Shown here: positions 1 to 7,520 of the stretch, piece after piece
How positions within the stretch are numbered: position 1 is the first letter of the stretch
Layout: every line of letters begins with the position of its first letter
From: Desulfosoma sp.
GTDB lineage: Bacteria > Desulfobacterota > Syntrophobacteria > Syntrophobacterales > DSM-9756
Assembly: GCA_037481875.1 (NCBI GenBank)
Contig: JBBFKY010000001.1
Coordinates: 124,001-188,000 of the forward strand
Length of the DNA stretch: 64,000 nt
Direction of reading: 5' to 3'
The notes under the pieces: generated by a model
What the model was told of the DNA's origin: nothing
Seen by the model: only the letters and a program-made list of their open reading frames with translations
Database searches by the model: none
Program-made: the position numbers and the translations under genes

Positions 1-347
1 GCCATGCCGGTTCCTGTGCGGGTAGGGCCGATAAGCGCAATGACCTGATCCTTTTCCACGAGACGTTTGGCTACTAAAAGAGCTTTGGTAGGATCGCCTT
101 CGGTATCACCGATGATCAGTTCCAAAGGTCGCCCGTTGATGCCTCCTTCCTGGTTGATTTTGTGGACAACCATTTCAGCCACCAGCTTCGTGGGTGTCCC
201 GATGGAAGACGCCGGACCGGATAGGTCGAAAAAGGCGCCGATCTTGATGGAATCCGCGCTCCAGCCGGGATAAACGCCGAAAAGGGCGATAACGCCGACG
301 AGGACCGTTGCCATAGTTGTCTTGAAAATGTTGGGATGCGTCTTCAT
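1..347 (-). CDS. livK: Branched-chain amino acid ABC transporter, periplasmic substrate-binding protein (5' part only)
   Basis: Partial gene; the 3' end lies beyond base 1. About 115 residues are visible. They begin with a basic N-terminus and a hydrophobic stretch (TVLVGVIALFGVYPGWSA) that reads as a Sec signal peptide. The mature start, DSIKIGAFFDLSGPASSIG, is typical of LivK/type-1 periplasmic binding proteins, and INGRPLELIIGDTEGDP follows as in that family. An AGGAGG Shine-Dalgarno sits just upstream of the ATG. It is the last visible gene of a minus-strand run with livF, livMG and livH, so it should deliver a branched-chain or aromatic amino acid, or a related acid, to that permease. 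The exact ligand cannot be read from sequence. Confidence 0.9.
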   Translation of the reverse strand, partial: MKTHPNIFKTTMATVLVGVIALFGVYPGWSADSIKIGAFFDLSGPASSIGTPTKLVAEMVVHKINQEGGINGRPLELIIGDTEGDPTKALLVAKRLVEKDQVIALIGPTRTGTGM

Positions 348-442
348 GGGCTGCCTCCTTTGGGGTTCCAAGTCAAAACATTCAACCTTTCCTGAGCCGG
401 CCTGTTTTGAGGCTGGCTCAGGGGTTTCCAGGCAGGCTCCGT

Positions 443-1741
443 TCAGTCTTCCCGAACACGGTGGTCAAAGACTCGCTTGCTTTTCCGATCCGTTCTTGGA
501 AGCGTTCCGTAATCCACCAGGTCCACGGTGCACCGCACGAGGATCTTTTTTCTGATTTCGGAAGAGATTTTTTCTTTGAGTGCCTCGTCTTCATGGGAAG
601 ACGTTCCCATAGCCCGTTCCACTTTAAGAATCATCATGTCCCGGCCGTCTTCTCGATGATACAGATGCACCTGGTATTCGCTGCCGGCTCCGGGGATCTG
701 GGAAAGCACATGGTCGATCTGTCCAGGATAAATGTTGACGGCTCGATAGATGAACATATCGTCCGATCGGCCCAGGAGATGATCGTGGCGAGGTAAAGGA
801 TTGCCGCACGGGCAGGGTTCCGGAATCAGGCGGGTCAGGTCACGGGTTCGATAGCGAATCAAAGGAGCGGCTTCCTTGCGCAGCGTCGTTACCACCATTT
901 CTCCAAGCTCACCTGGAGGCACAGGTTCCAATGTTTCCGGATGAAGGAGTTCCAAAATGTAATAATCCGCCCAGTAATGAATGCCTTGATGCGCCATGCA
1001 TTCCAAGCCGGTGCCCGGGCCGTAGAGTTCTGTCAAGCCTGGAATGTCAAACATGTGCTCCACACCCGTGCTGGCCTGAATACGGCGGCGCATGCTGCGG
1101 CTGTGGCGTTCCGCGCCGAAGATGATCTTTTTCAGGGCGATTTGGTTACGAAGACCGCGTCTTTCAATTTCTTCGGCCATAAGCAAGGCCATGGAAGCCG
1201 TGGCACAAAAAACCGTGGATTGAAGATCTACAAGCATCTGGCAATGGATTTCCGTGTTGGCCGGCCCTACCGGCACGGCCATGGCTCCGAAACGTTCGCA
1301 TCCCAGCTGAAAACCGACGCCTGCGGTCCACAGTCCATAACCTACCGCAATCTGGACTCGATCTTGGCGCGTCAAACCGGCCATTTCGAAACACCGAGCG
1401 AACATGTCAGCCCAGTCGTCAATGTCTTTTTGGGTGTAGCACAAAACCTTGCGTTTGCCTGTGGTCCCCGAGGAAGCATGAATACGAACGATTTTTTCAA
1501 AAGGAACGGATCGAAGCGGAAAAGGGTAGCCAGCCTGAAGATCATCGGCCGTGGTGAAAGGAAGACGTCGCAAATCATCCAAGGATCGAATCTGATCCGG
1601 TGTCACCCCTGCAGCGTCCAGCCGTTGCCGATAAAACGATGAATTGTGATAAGCGTGCTGCACCGTCCAGCGAAGCCCTTGAAGTTGTAGTTCTTGAAGA
1701 TCCTCTCGGCTGGAACGTACCGGCATGAAACTCAAGGTCAT
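443..1741 (-). CDS. paaK: Phenylacetate-CoA ligase family protein with intact catalytic motifs
   Basis: AMP-forming aryl-CoA ligase of the PaaK family (about 432 aa, normal length). It activates phenylacetate or a related aromatic acid with ATP and CoA in the cytoplasm. The P-loop-like motif SSGTTGKRKV and the C-terminal signatures RYRTRDLTRL and GRSDDMFIYRAVNIYP are all present. I chose the ATG at 1741 because AAAGGAG lies 8 bases upstream. An in-frame ATG at 1759 would instead give an ATGA overlap with the upstream gene. It follows a second, degenerate PaaK-like gene and sits with iorAB, whose aryl-CoA products or aryl-acid by-products it could process. The substrate is inferred. Confidence 0.9.
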   Translation of the reverse strand: MTLSFMPVRSSREDLQELQLQGLRWTVQHAYHNSSFYRQRLDAAGVTPDQIRSLDDLRRLPFTTADDLQAGYPFPLRSVPFEKIVRIHASSGTTGKRKVLCYTQKDIDDWADMFARCFEMAGLTRQDRVQIAVGYGLWTAGVGFQLGCERFGAMAVPVGPANTEIHCQMLVDLQSTVFCATASMALLMAEEIERRGLRNQIALKKIIFGAERHSRSMRRRIQASTGVEHMFDIPGLTELYGPGTGLECMAHQGIHYWADYYILELLHPETLEPVPPGELGEMVVTTLRKEAAPLIRYRTRDLTRLIPEPCPCGNPLPRHDHLLGRSDDMFIYRAVNIYPGQIDHVLSQIPGAGSEYQVHLYHREDGRDMMILKVERAMGTSSHEDEALKEKISSEIRKKILVRCTVDLVDYGTLPRTDRKSKRVFDHRVRED

Positions 1742-1755
1742 GGAACAAACTCCTT

Positions 1756-3081
1756 TCATGATTCTTCTCTTTCTCTAAAAACCGTCTTGTATGTCAACCC
1801 TTCTTGAGGCAGCCTTTCCGCCGGAACATCCACGACGCGCACTCCAAGGCCCAACTCCCGTCGAAGGCGGCTGCGGATTTTTTCAAGGCGTGCGGTTTTG
1901 CTTCCATTGGGCAAGGCCTTGAAGGCCACCCACACTTCCAGGCTGTCTCCAAGACCATAGCGGGTCCAGACCATCAACCGAAAATCTTCGATATTCGGGT
2001 CTGTTTCTAGAAGAAGCCGTTCCACCCTTTGTGGATTGACAGGAATGCCTCGCACACTCACTCGATGATCCGTGCGCCGAAGCACGGAGGAAATCCTTAC
2101 GGTGTGCAACCCGCAGGGACACGGAGAAGCGTCTAAAGTGACAACGTCTCCGGTACGGTATCGAATAAGCGGGTAAGCTTCCGCAGACAGAGTGGTGACC
2201 ACCAGCTCTCCCTCAGCACCTTGTCCTACAGGCACTCCCGTGACAGGATGCACCACTTCCACCAGGAAATGGTCTTCCGCCACATGCAAGCCCCTTTGCA
2301 TGCGGCATTCTCCTGCTAAGCCAGGTTCCACCATTTCCGAAACACCGTAAAGGTTGTAGACGGGAAGATCAAGTTCTTGTCTAAGGCGCATGCGCAGAGC
2401 TTCAGGAATGGCATCCGGACCCAGCACCATAAGTTTCAGGGAAAGATTGTGGTTTTCAAAGCCCTGGAGTCTTTCTTCATCCAAGGTGTCTATGAGATGC
2501 AAGGCAAAGGAAGGGGTTGCAGCCAGCACCGTGGATCGAAAATCGCGCATGATCTGCAGCTGTAACTTGGCGGACACTGTGGCCGAAGGCGCCACGGTCG
2601 CCCCCAAAGCTTCAGCGGCCTGATTGAAGGTCATGGCCCCTGGAAACAGGCTGTAATTAAAAGCTATTTGCACGATATCCCGGTCGTGGATGCCGAGACC
2701 TTGAAAAAGCCGAACCATCAGCGATTGCCAAAGAGCCACATCGCGTCGCGTGAAACCTACCACGATAGGACGACCGTCCCGGCTTGAGGCGATTTTCAAA
2801 CGCACCACGTCTTTCAAGGGCACGGCAAAAAGGCCGTAAGGGTAGTGGTCCGCCAAATCTTCAGTGGTGGTGAATGGAAGACTTTGAAAGTCCTGGTCGG
2901 TTTTCACATCTTCCGGTGCAAGCCCCAGAGCATCCAGGCGATGACGATAAAAATCCACGTGAAAATAGGCACGGTTCAAGGTCATCTGCAATCTTTCCAT
3001 TTGGACCTGGCGCAGTTTTTCTCTGTCCGGAACCACGTGATCCTTGATGCCTCCGTACCCTGTCAAGATCACCTCTCCCAC
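1756..3081 (-). CDS. Divergent phenylacetate-CoA ligase-like protein, possible pseudoenzyme
   Basis: A 441-aa protein clearly homologous to PaaK along its length: RYRTGDVVTL is conserved, and CPCG precedes the C-terminal domain as in the neighbouring ligase. The ATP-binding motif, SSGTTGK in the neighbour, is here SSRDGRP, and the C-terminal GRSDD motif is RRTDH. Loss of both suggests weak or no adenylate formation, or a different chemistry. The start overlaps the end of livF by 13 bases, and the stop overlaps or abuts the next paaK gene, so the pair is probably co-translated. It might be a regulatory or structural partner of the intact ligase. That is inference. Confidence 0.8.
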   Translation of the reverse strand: MGEVILTGYGGIKDHVVPDREKLRQVQMERLQMTLNRAYFHVDFYRHRLDALGLAPEDVKTDQDFQSLPFTTTEDLADHYPYGLFAVPLKDVVRLKIASSRDGRPIVVGFTRRDVALWQSLMVRLFQGLGIHDRDIVQIAFNYSLFPGAMTFNQAAEALGATVAPSATVSAKLQLQIMRDFRSTVLAATPSFALHLIDTLDEERLQGFENHNLSLKLMVLGPDAIPEALRMRLRQELDLPVYNLYGVSEMVEPGLAGECRMQRGLHVAEDHFLVEVVHPVTGVPVGQGAEGELVVTTLSAEAYPLIRYRTGDVVTLDASPCPCGLHTVRISSVLRRTDHRVSVRGIPVNPQRVERLLLETDPNIEDFRLMVWTRYGLGDSLEVWVAFKALPNGSKTARLEKIRSRLRRELGLGVRVVDVPAERLPQEGLTYKTVFREREES

Positions 3082-3794
3082 TTATACTGGTAGTCCCGTC
3101 CCAGGTAAGCCCGCTGGACTTCTTCATGTTCCCGAAGCTCTTCGGCCGCACCTTCCAGAATAATCCGTCCCGTTTCCATCACATAGCCACGCTGGCAGAG
3201 ATCCAGGGCTTGCACGGCGTTTTGTTCCACCAGAAGGATTGTGGTGCCGGCCTCATGGAGTTTTTGCAATGTGGCATAAATTTCATCGACGATCAAAGGG
3301 GCAAGCCCCAGGGATGGTTCGTCCAGCATCAAAAGTTTGGGCCTGGCCATAAGAGCGCGAGCCATGGAAAGCATTTGTTGCTCCCCGCCACTCAAGGTGC
3401 CGGCCTTTTGAAACCTCCGTTCCCTCAAAATGGGGAAAAGGTCGAACATCTTCGGGACATCTTGCCGAATGGCTTTTGGGCCGTGAATGTAAGCTCCCAG
3501 TTCCAGGTTTTCCAGAACCGTGAGGTTAGGAAAAAGTTGTCGAGCTTCCGGAACTTGCACCAAACCTCGACGCACAATGCGCTCGGGGGCTTCTCCATGA
3601 ATCGGCTTTTCGTTGAAGAACACCTCTCCTTCACTGGGTGGTAGCACACCGCTGATGACTTTCAGCAACGTACTCTTTCCCGCCCCGTTAGCTCCAAGCA
3701 GGCACACCATTTCCCCTTCATCCACGTGAAGAGAAACACGCCGAAGCACCGGCAAGGGACCGTAATGGGCGGAAACATGGACCACCTTCAGCAT
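3069..3794 (-). CDS. livF: Branched-chain amino acid ABC transporter ATPase LivF
   Basis: A 241-aa cytoplasmic ATPase of the high-affinity LIV transporter. Walker A is GANGAGKS, the ABC signature is LSGGEQQ and Walker B is LLMLDEPS followed by LGLAP. The length and the LFPNLTVLENL segment are typical of LivF rather than LivG. Its ATG overlaps the stop of the livMG fusion by 7 bases, which suggests translational coupling. It pairs with the LivG half of that fusion to power LivH/LivM. Confidence 0.96.
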   Translation of the reverse strand: MLKVVHVSAHYGPLPVLRRVSLHVDEGEMVCLLGANGAGKSTLLKVISGVLPPSEGEVFFNEKPIHGEAPERIVRRGLVQVPEARQLFPNLTVLENLELGAYIHGPKAIRQDVPKMFDLFPILRERRFQKAGTLSGGEQQMLSMARALMARPKLLMLDEPSLGLAPLIVDEIYATLQKLHEAGTTILLVEQNAVQALDLCQRGYVMETGRIILEGAAEELREHEEVQRAYLGRDYQYKWER

Positions 3795-5977
3795 GGAATG
3801 GTTTTTCCTTTTCGGCGCTGTCCCAGGTAAGCTTCCACCACTTTGGGGTCTTTTTGGATGTCTCTTGGTGTCCCTTCGGCCAGGATTCGGCCATGGTGGA
3901 GCACCACGATTCGGGTGGCATAAGCCATGACAATGTTCATGTCATGTTCCACCAAGACCATGCCCATCCGGGGACGCCGACGAACGGTGATCCAGTCCAT
4001 AAGAGCTCGGCTTTCGTTGGGGGTGCACCCTCCCACAGGTTCATCCAAGAGCAAAACAGCCGGTTCCATGGCCAAAGCACGAAGAATTTCTAAGAGCTTT
4101 TTTTCGTAAAGGGAAAGAATGGATGCCGGTTCATGGGCCTTGGGAGCCAATGGAGTTTCTTTCAGAAGCGCCAAAGCGTCTTGTTCCAGGCTATGTTCTT
4201 CGTATCGTTCGTGCCGGGTATGCCCCATGGCTTGCAGGAACCCGGCCCGGCCGAAACGATGTCGCCCTACCATGATGTTTTCCAGAACTGTCAGACGATC
4301 AAAGATCTGGACGGCTTGAAAGGTACGCCCCACCCCGGCGGCCGCCACTTCATAGGCCGGCTTTCGACTCACGTCCCCTTCTCGAACCACAACCTTTCCT
4401 TCCGAAAAGCGCACCAAACCGGATACAGCGTTTAAAAGCGTCGTTTTTCCGGCTCCGTTGGGACCGATTACGGCGACAATTTCGTTGGAATGCACGGTAA
4501 AAGAAACATGAGCCAGAGCCTGAAGCCCCCCGAAGTGGACAGAAAGGTTTTCCACGCGAAGCACCGGATCAGAAGTCTGTTCCACCGCGGGGACACGCGA
4601 TGGTTTTTCTGGGAGCTCAGAACTTCGGCCTACTCTTTCTGGGAGTATGATGCTCGCGTTCCCGGGGTGGAATGCTTTCTCACACATGTTCGCGCGGAAC
4701 TTGCCTGGCAATGGAAAAAGGCGATCGTTTTCAGGGGAGTGCAGATCCTGGGGTCGCTTATCCTCGGGGCGAGACGCCTGCGCTCCCAGAAAAAAAGCCC
4801 GTTTTAGGTTGGTAGGGGAAAAGCGCTGGCTCGCACCTTTTCTAAAATCGTATTCTATGCAACGGCCTTTGCCATTCTCGAACACGCTCCCACGGCTGTC
4901 GCTTTCAGAAGAGCTTGTCCGCCGTTCCCGGCCTGAAGAAGAACCAGCCGCTATCGGTCGGTCCGGTGCTGTTTTTGCAATGTTTTTTAGACGAAACGGA
5001 GCTAGGTGAGGACGCCGAGGCTTTCGGCTCGTTTTGCGTTGAAAGACGTTCAAAAGGGCGGGAAGCAGGCCTTGAGGAAAAAAGACAAGGGAAAGGGTCA
5101 GTAAAAGACCATAGGCAAGAACCTGAAAATCTTCCATGGCATGAAGCAATTCCCGTAGCCCGGTGAGCAGCACCGTTCCGGCCAATCCTCCCCATAAGCT
5201 TCCTGGACCTCCCACCACCACCATGGTGATCACTTGAACAGAATAAAAAATATCAAAGGTGCTCGGACTGATGAATGTCATGTAGTGGGCATAGGCAAAA
5301 CCTGCCAAGCCCGCCAGCACCGCGCTCAGAGTAAACACCTGAATCTTGTAACGGGGTGTGGGCACAGCAAGGGTTCGAGCTGTCAGTTCCTTGTCGTGAA
5401 TGGTTTTTAGGGCTCGACCGATACGGGAATCTTCCAGATTCAGCACCCAGGAGAAGCACACGAGAAAAACCGACCAAACAAAGAAAAAGAAACGTCGGTC
5501 CGTGTTCACCGCCCAGCGACCCCATTGCATGGCGGGAATGGCGGCCAAACCGGAAGGGCCGCCGGTCCATGGTTCCATTTGGTTAAGGCAGATGCTGACA
5601 ATCACATTAAAGCCCAGGGTGGCCATGACCAAGTAATGACCTTCGAGCCGAAGGGTGGGGAATGCCAGGGCGAGACCAAAAAGAGCTGTGACCAACAAGG
5701 CTACGAGGAGACCTGCCCATAAGGGCCAGCTTAACTGAGTGGTCACAATGGCGCTGCTATAAGCGCCCAGCCCGAAGAAAGCTCCGTGGCCGAGAGAGAT
5801 CTGTCCGGCGCAGCCTATGAGGAGATTGAGGCCCAGAACCACCAGAGCGTTCAAGGCCATCATGTTGAATAGCACCAGGAAATAATCGTTAGGGACAAGG
5901 GAAGCTGTCAGGCCGAGTATGGCGGCCAAGAGGATCAGAGGTTTCCAGGCTTTGGGAAGGAAAGGAATGGTGCGCAT
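3788..5977 (-). CDS. livMG: LivM permease-LivG ATPase fusion of a branched-chain amino acid ABC transporter
   Basis: One 729-codon frame. Residues 1 to about 315 form a LivM-type inner-membrane permease with many hydrophobic helices and conserved LNLLIGCAGQISLGHGAFFG. Residues about 475-729 form a LivG ATPase with Walker A GPNGAGKTT and Walker B VLLLDEPVGG. LivG usually shows LAAGLN near its ABC signature, and here it reads EPAVLLLDEPVGGCTPNES. Between them lies a polar linker of about 150 residues without family resemblance. The linker DNA (about 4640-4670 and 4765-4795) resembles dispersed repeats found elsewhere in the window, so repeat insertion may have removed the livM stop. I found no Shine-Dalgarno for a separate LivG start. 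A natural fusion is likely, but a sequencing error cannot be excluded. Confidence 0.88.
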   Translation of the reverse strand: MRTIPFLPKAWKPLILLAAILGLTASLVPNDYFLVLFNMMALNALVVLGLNLLIGCAGQISLGHGAFFGLGAYSSAIVTTQLSWPLWAGLLVALLVTALFGLALAFPTLRLEGHYLVMATLGFNVIVSICLNQMEPWTGGPSGLAAIPAMQWGRWAVNTDRRFFFFVWSVFLVCFSWVLNLEDSRIGRALKTIHDKELTARTLAVPTPRYKIQVFTLSAVLAGLAGFAYAHYMTFISPSTFDIFYSVQVITMVVVGGPGSLWGGLAGTVLLTGLRELLHAMEDFQVLAYGLLLTLSLVFFPQGLLPALLNVFQRKTSRKPRRPHLAPFRLKNIAKTAPDRPIAAGSSSGRERRTSSSESDSRGSVFENGKGRCIEYDFRKGASQRFSPTNLKRAFFLGAQASRPEDKRPQDLHSPENDRLFPLPGKFRANMCEKAFHPGNASIILPERVGRSSELPEKPSRVPAVEQTSDPVLRVENLSVHFGGLQALAHVSFTVHSNEIVAVIGPNGAGKTTLLNAVSGLVRFSEGKVVVREGDVSRKPAYEVAAAGVGRTFQAVQIFDRLTVLENIMVGRHRFGRAGFLQAMGHTRHERYEEHSLEQDALALLKETPLAPKAHEPASILSLYEKKLLEILRALAMEPAVLLLDEPVGGCTPNESRALMDWITVRRRPRMGMVLVEHDMNIVMAYATRIVVLHHGRILAEGTPRDIQKDPKVVEAYLGQRRKGKTIPC
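4638..4795. repeat. Dispersed-repeat-like segments within the livM-livG linker
   Basis: Two short segments, around 4640-4670 (GGGAGTATGATGCTCGCG followed by TTCCC) and around 4765-4795 (GGCGAGACGCCTGCGCTCCC), match the intergenic element at 28807-28853 and the insertion at 14980-15032. They are translated as part of the linker between LivM and LivG. Similarity was judged by eye. Confidence 0.5.
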
Positions 5978-5983
5978 AAAAGG

Positions 5984-6874
5984 CTACAGCCTTCGAACCC
6001 GTTCACTGCCGAACAATCCCGTCGGCCGAACGAATAAGACGCCTAGCAAAATGATAAAGGCAAAGGCATCCTTGTAAGCTGAAGACAAAAATCCGGCGCC
6101 GAAGGCTTCCAAGAGCCCTAACACGTAGCCCCCAAGCACGACACCCATGGTATTGCCGTATCCTCCCAGAATAGCCGCGGAAAACCCTTTAAGCCCAAGC
6201 ATGAGGCCTCCACTGTAACTCATGCTGGTGAGAGGGGTGATCAGGATGCCGGCTAGGGCGCCCATGGATCCGGCCATGGCAAAGGCAAGGGCTGTAACTT
6301 TGCGAACGGAGATGCCAATCAGAACGGCTCCATACGGATTATCGGCTGCCGCTCGCATGGCCTTGCCGAGAAGGGTGAACCGATAGAAGAGAAAGAGCAA
6401 GATCAAAACGAGGATTGAAAGGCCTATAATCCAGAGCACTTGGGGAACAATGGCGGCGGATCCTATAAGGATGGGGGTTTCACTTCCCAGGGAAGGCAGA
6501 GTGTGGACGTTTTTTCCCCACACCACCATGCTTGTCCCTCGAAGACTTATAGAAACGCCGACGGTGATCATGACAAGCACCAGAACATCGCGGTGGCGGG
6601 CATGCCGAAGAGGACCCCATTCCAGAGCCAACCCGCATAAGGCCCCGAAGAGCACGGCTCCTGCCAGGGCCGGAACCATGGGGACAGCCAGTTTGTTCAA
6701 AAGGGTCACGGCCATGAGAGCCCCTAGCATGACAAAATCGCCTTGAGCAAAATTAACGATGCCGGTGGCGTTTTGAATCATGCAAAAGCCTAGCGCGATC
6801 AAGGCGTAGACACTCCCGTTGGTGAGTCCCGAGACCACAAACTGGGGTATTTGTTGAAAGATGGTCACATCCAT
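5984..6874 (-). CDS. livH: Branched-chain amino acid ABC transporter permease LivH
   Basis: A 296-aa inner-membrane permease. It opens with FVVSGLTNGSVYALIALGFC and NATGIVNFAQGDFVMLGA, both signatures of LivH, and has about eight hydrophobic segments. GGYGNTMGVVLGGYVLGLLE near residue 245 is the conserved cytoplasmic loop region. The gene ends 6 bases before the livMG start and lies 64 bases after iorB on the same strand, so it belongs to the ior-liv operon. It should form the membrane channel with the LivM half of the fusion. Confidence 0.95.
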   Translation of the reverse strand: MDVTIFQQIPQFVVSGLTNGSVYALIALGFCMIQNATGIVNFAQGDFVMLGALMAVTLLNKLAVPMVPALAGAVLFGALCGLALEWGPLRHARHRDVLVLVMITVGVSISLRGTSMVVWGKNVHTLPSLGSETPILIGSAAIVPQVLWIIGLSILVLILLFLFYRFTLLGKAMRAAADNPYGAVLIGISVRKVTALAFAMAGSMGALAGILITPLTSMSYSGGLMLGLKGFSAAILGGYGNTMGVVLGGYVLGLLEAFGAGFLSSAYKDAFAFIILLGVLFVRPTGLFGSERVRRL

Positions 6875-6938
6875 ACTTTGGGGCGGCGCTAGCCATTCAG
6901 ACTTCTAGCTTTTTCATGGCTGAAGATTGTCAATAGGA

Positions 6939-7499
6939 TCAGCCGGTCAAGGCCGCTTGGGCTCCGGCTTCCAGGGCCTTGAGGCTTAATTCCACCCGTT
7001 TCCCCTCCAATTGATTAAGAACGGCTTTCACATCGTCTAGGGTACAAAAAAGATTCCCGCTGGCTACCGCATAGCCTAAAAGGACCATATTGGCGGCGAC
7101 TGCATGGCCTATGTTTTTGGCCAGACGAACAGCATCGATTTCCCCGGGAGCTTTGGGGTCGAACCGATGGCAAAAGAGAATGCCTCCCGGTCGAAGGAGG
7201 TACCCATGAGCGGCTACGCCTTCTTCATGGAGGGCTAAGAGGATATCGGCACAACCCGGTCGAATGAGGGGACTTGTCAGAGGCGAGGAAGCCAAAAAGT
7301 CTGTGGAGGAAGAGGCCGGAGAAGGTTTTCGGGAAAAGACTTTGAGGTGGCTGATGACGTTGCCTCCCCTTTGGGCCATGCCATGAGTTTCGGACACCAA
7401 AACAGAGAAATGCTTGAGCAGGGCCGCTTCCGCCAAGATTTTGGTAACGAAAAGCACCCCTTGCCCTCCTAGACCGCTTACGGCGATTTGCTGCTGCAT
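6939..7499 (-). CDS. iorB: Indolepyruvate:ferredoxin oxidoreductase, beta subunit
   Basis: A 186-aa subunit of the POR gamma-type fold. The N-terminus IAVSGLGGQGVLFVTKILAE and SETHGMAQRGGNVISHLK are hallmark IorB segments. With IorA it oxidatively decarboxylates aryl pyruvates (from tryptophan, phenylalanine and tyrosine) to aryl-acetyl-CoA and reduces ferredoxin. The gene lies 21 bases after iorA, and an AAAGGA ribosome-binding site precedes the ATG. A serine-rich patch (SPASSSTDF) around residue 60 is an unusual local expansion. Substrate range is inferred from the family. Confidence 0.95.
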   Translation of the reverse strand: MQQQIAVSGLGGQGVLFVTKILAEAALLKHFSVLVSETHGMAQRGGNVISHLKVFSRKPSPASSSTDFLASSPLTSPLIRPGCADILLALHEEGVAAHGYLLRPGGILFCHRFDPKAPGEIDAVRLAKNIGHAVAANMVLLGYAVASGNLFCTLDDVKAVLNQLEGKRVELSLKALEAGAQAALTG

Positions 7500-7520
7500 G
7501 GGATTTGTCCTTTCAAACCT

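Noticed and set aside
1626-1640. GCCGATAA resembling a sigma-28 -10 element
   Set aside because: It lies inside paaK with no matching -35; this motif occurs by chance about this often in a window of this size.
941-1642. Plus-strand frame of 233 codons inside the paaK gene
   Set aside because: Antisense shadow of a clearly conserved gene, with no independent support.
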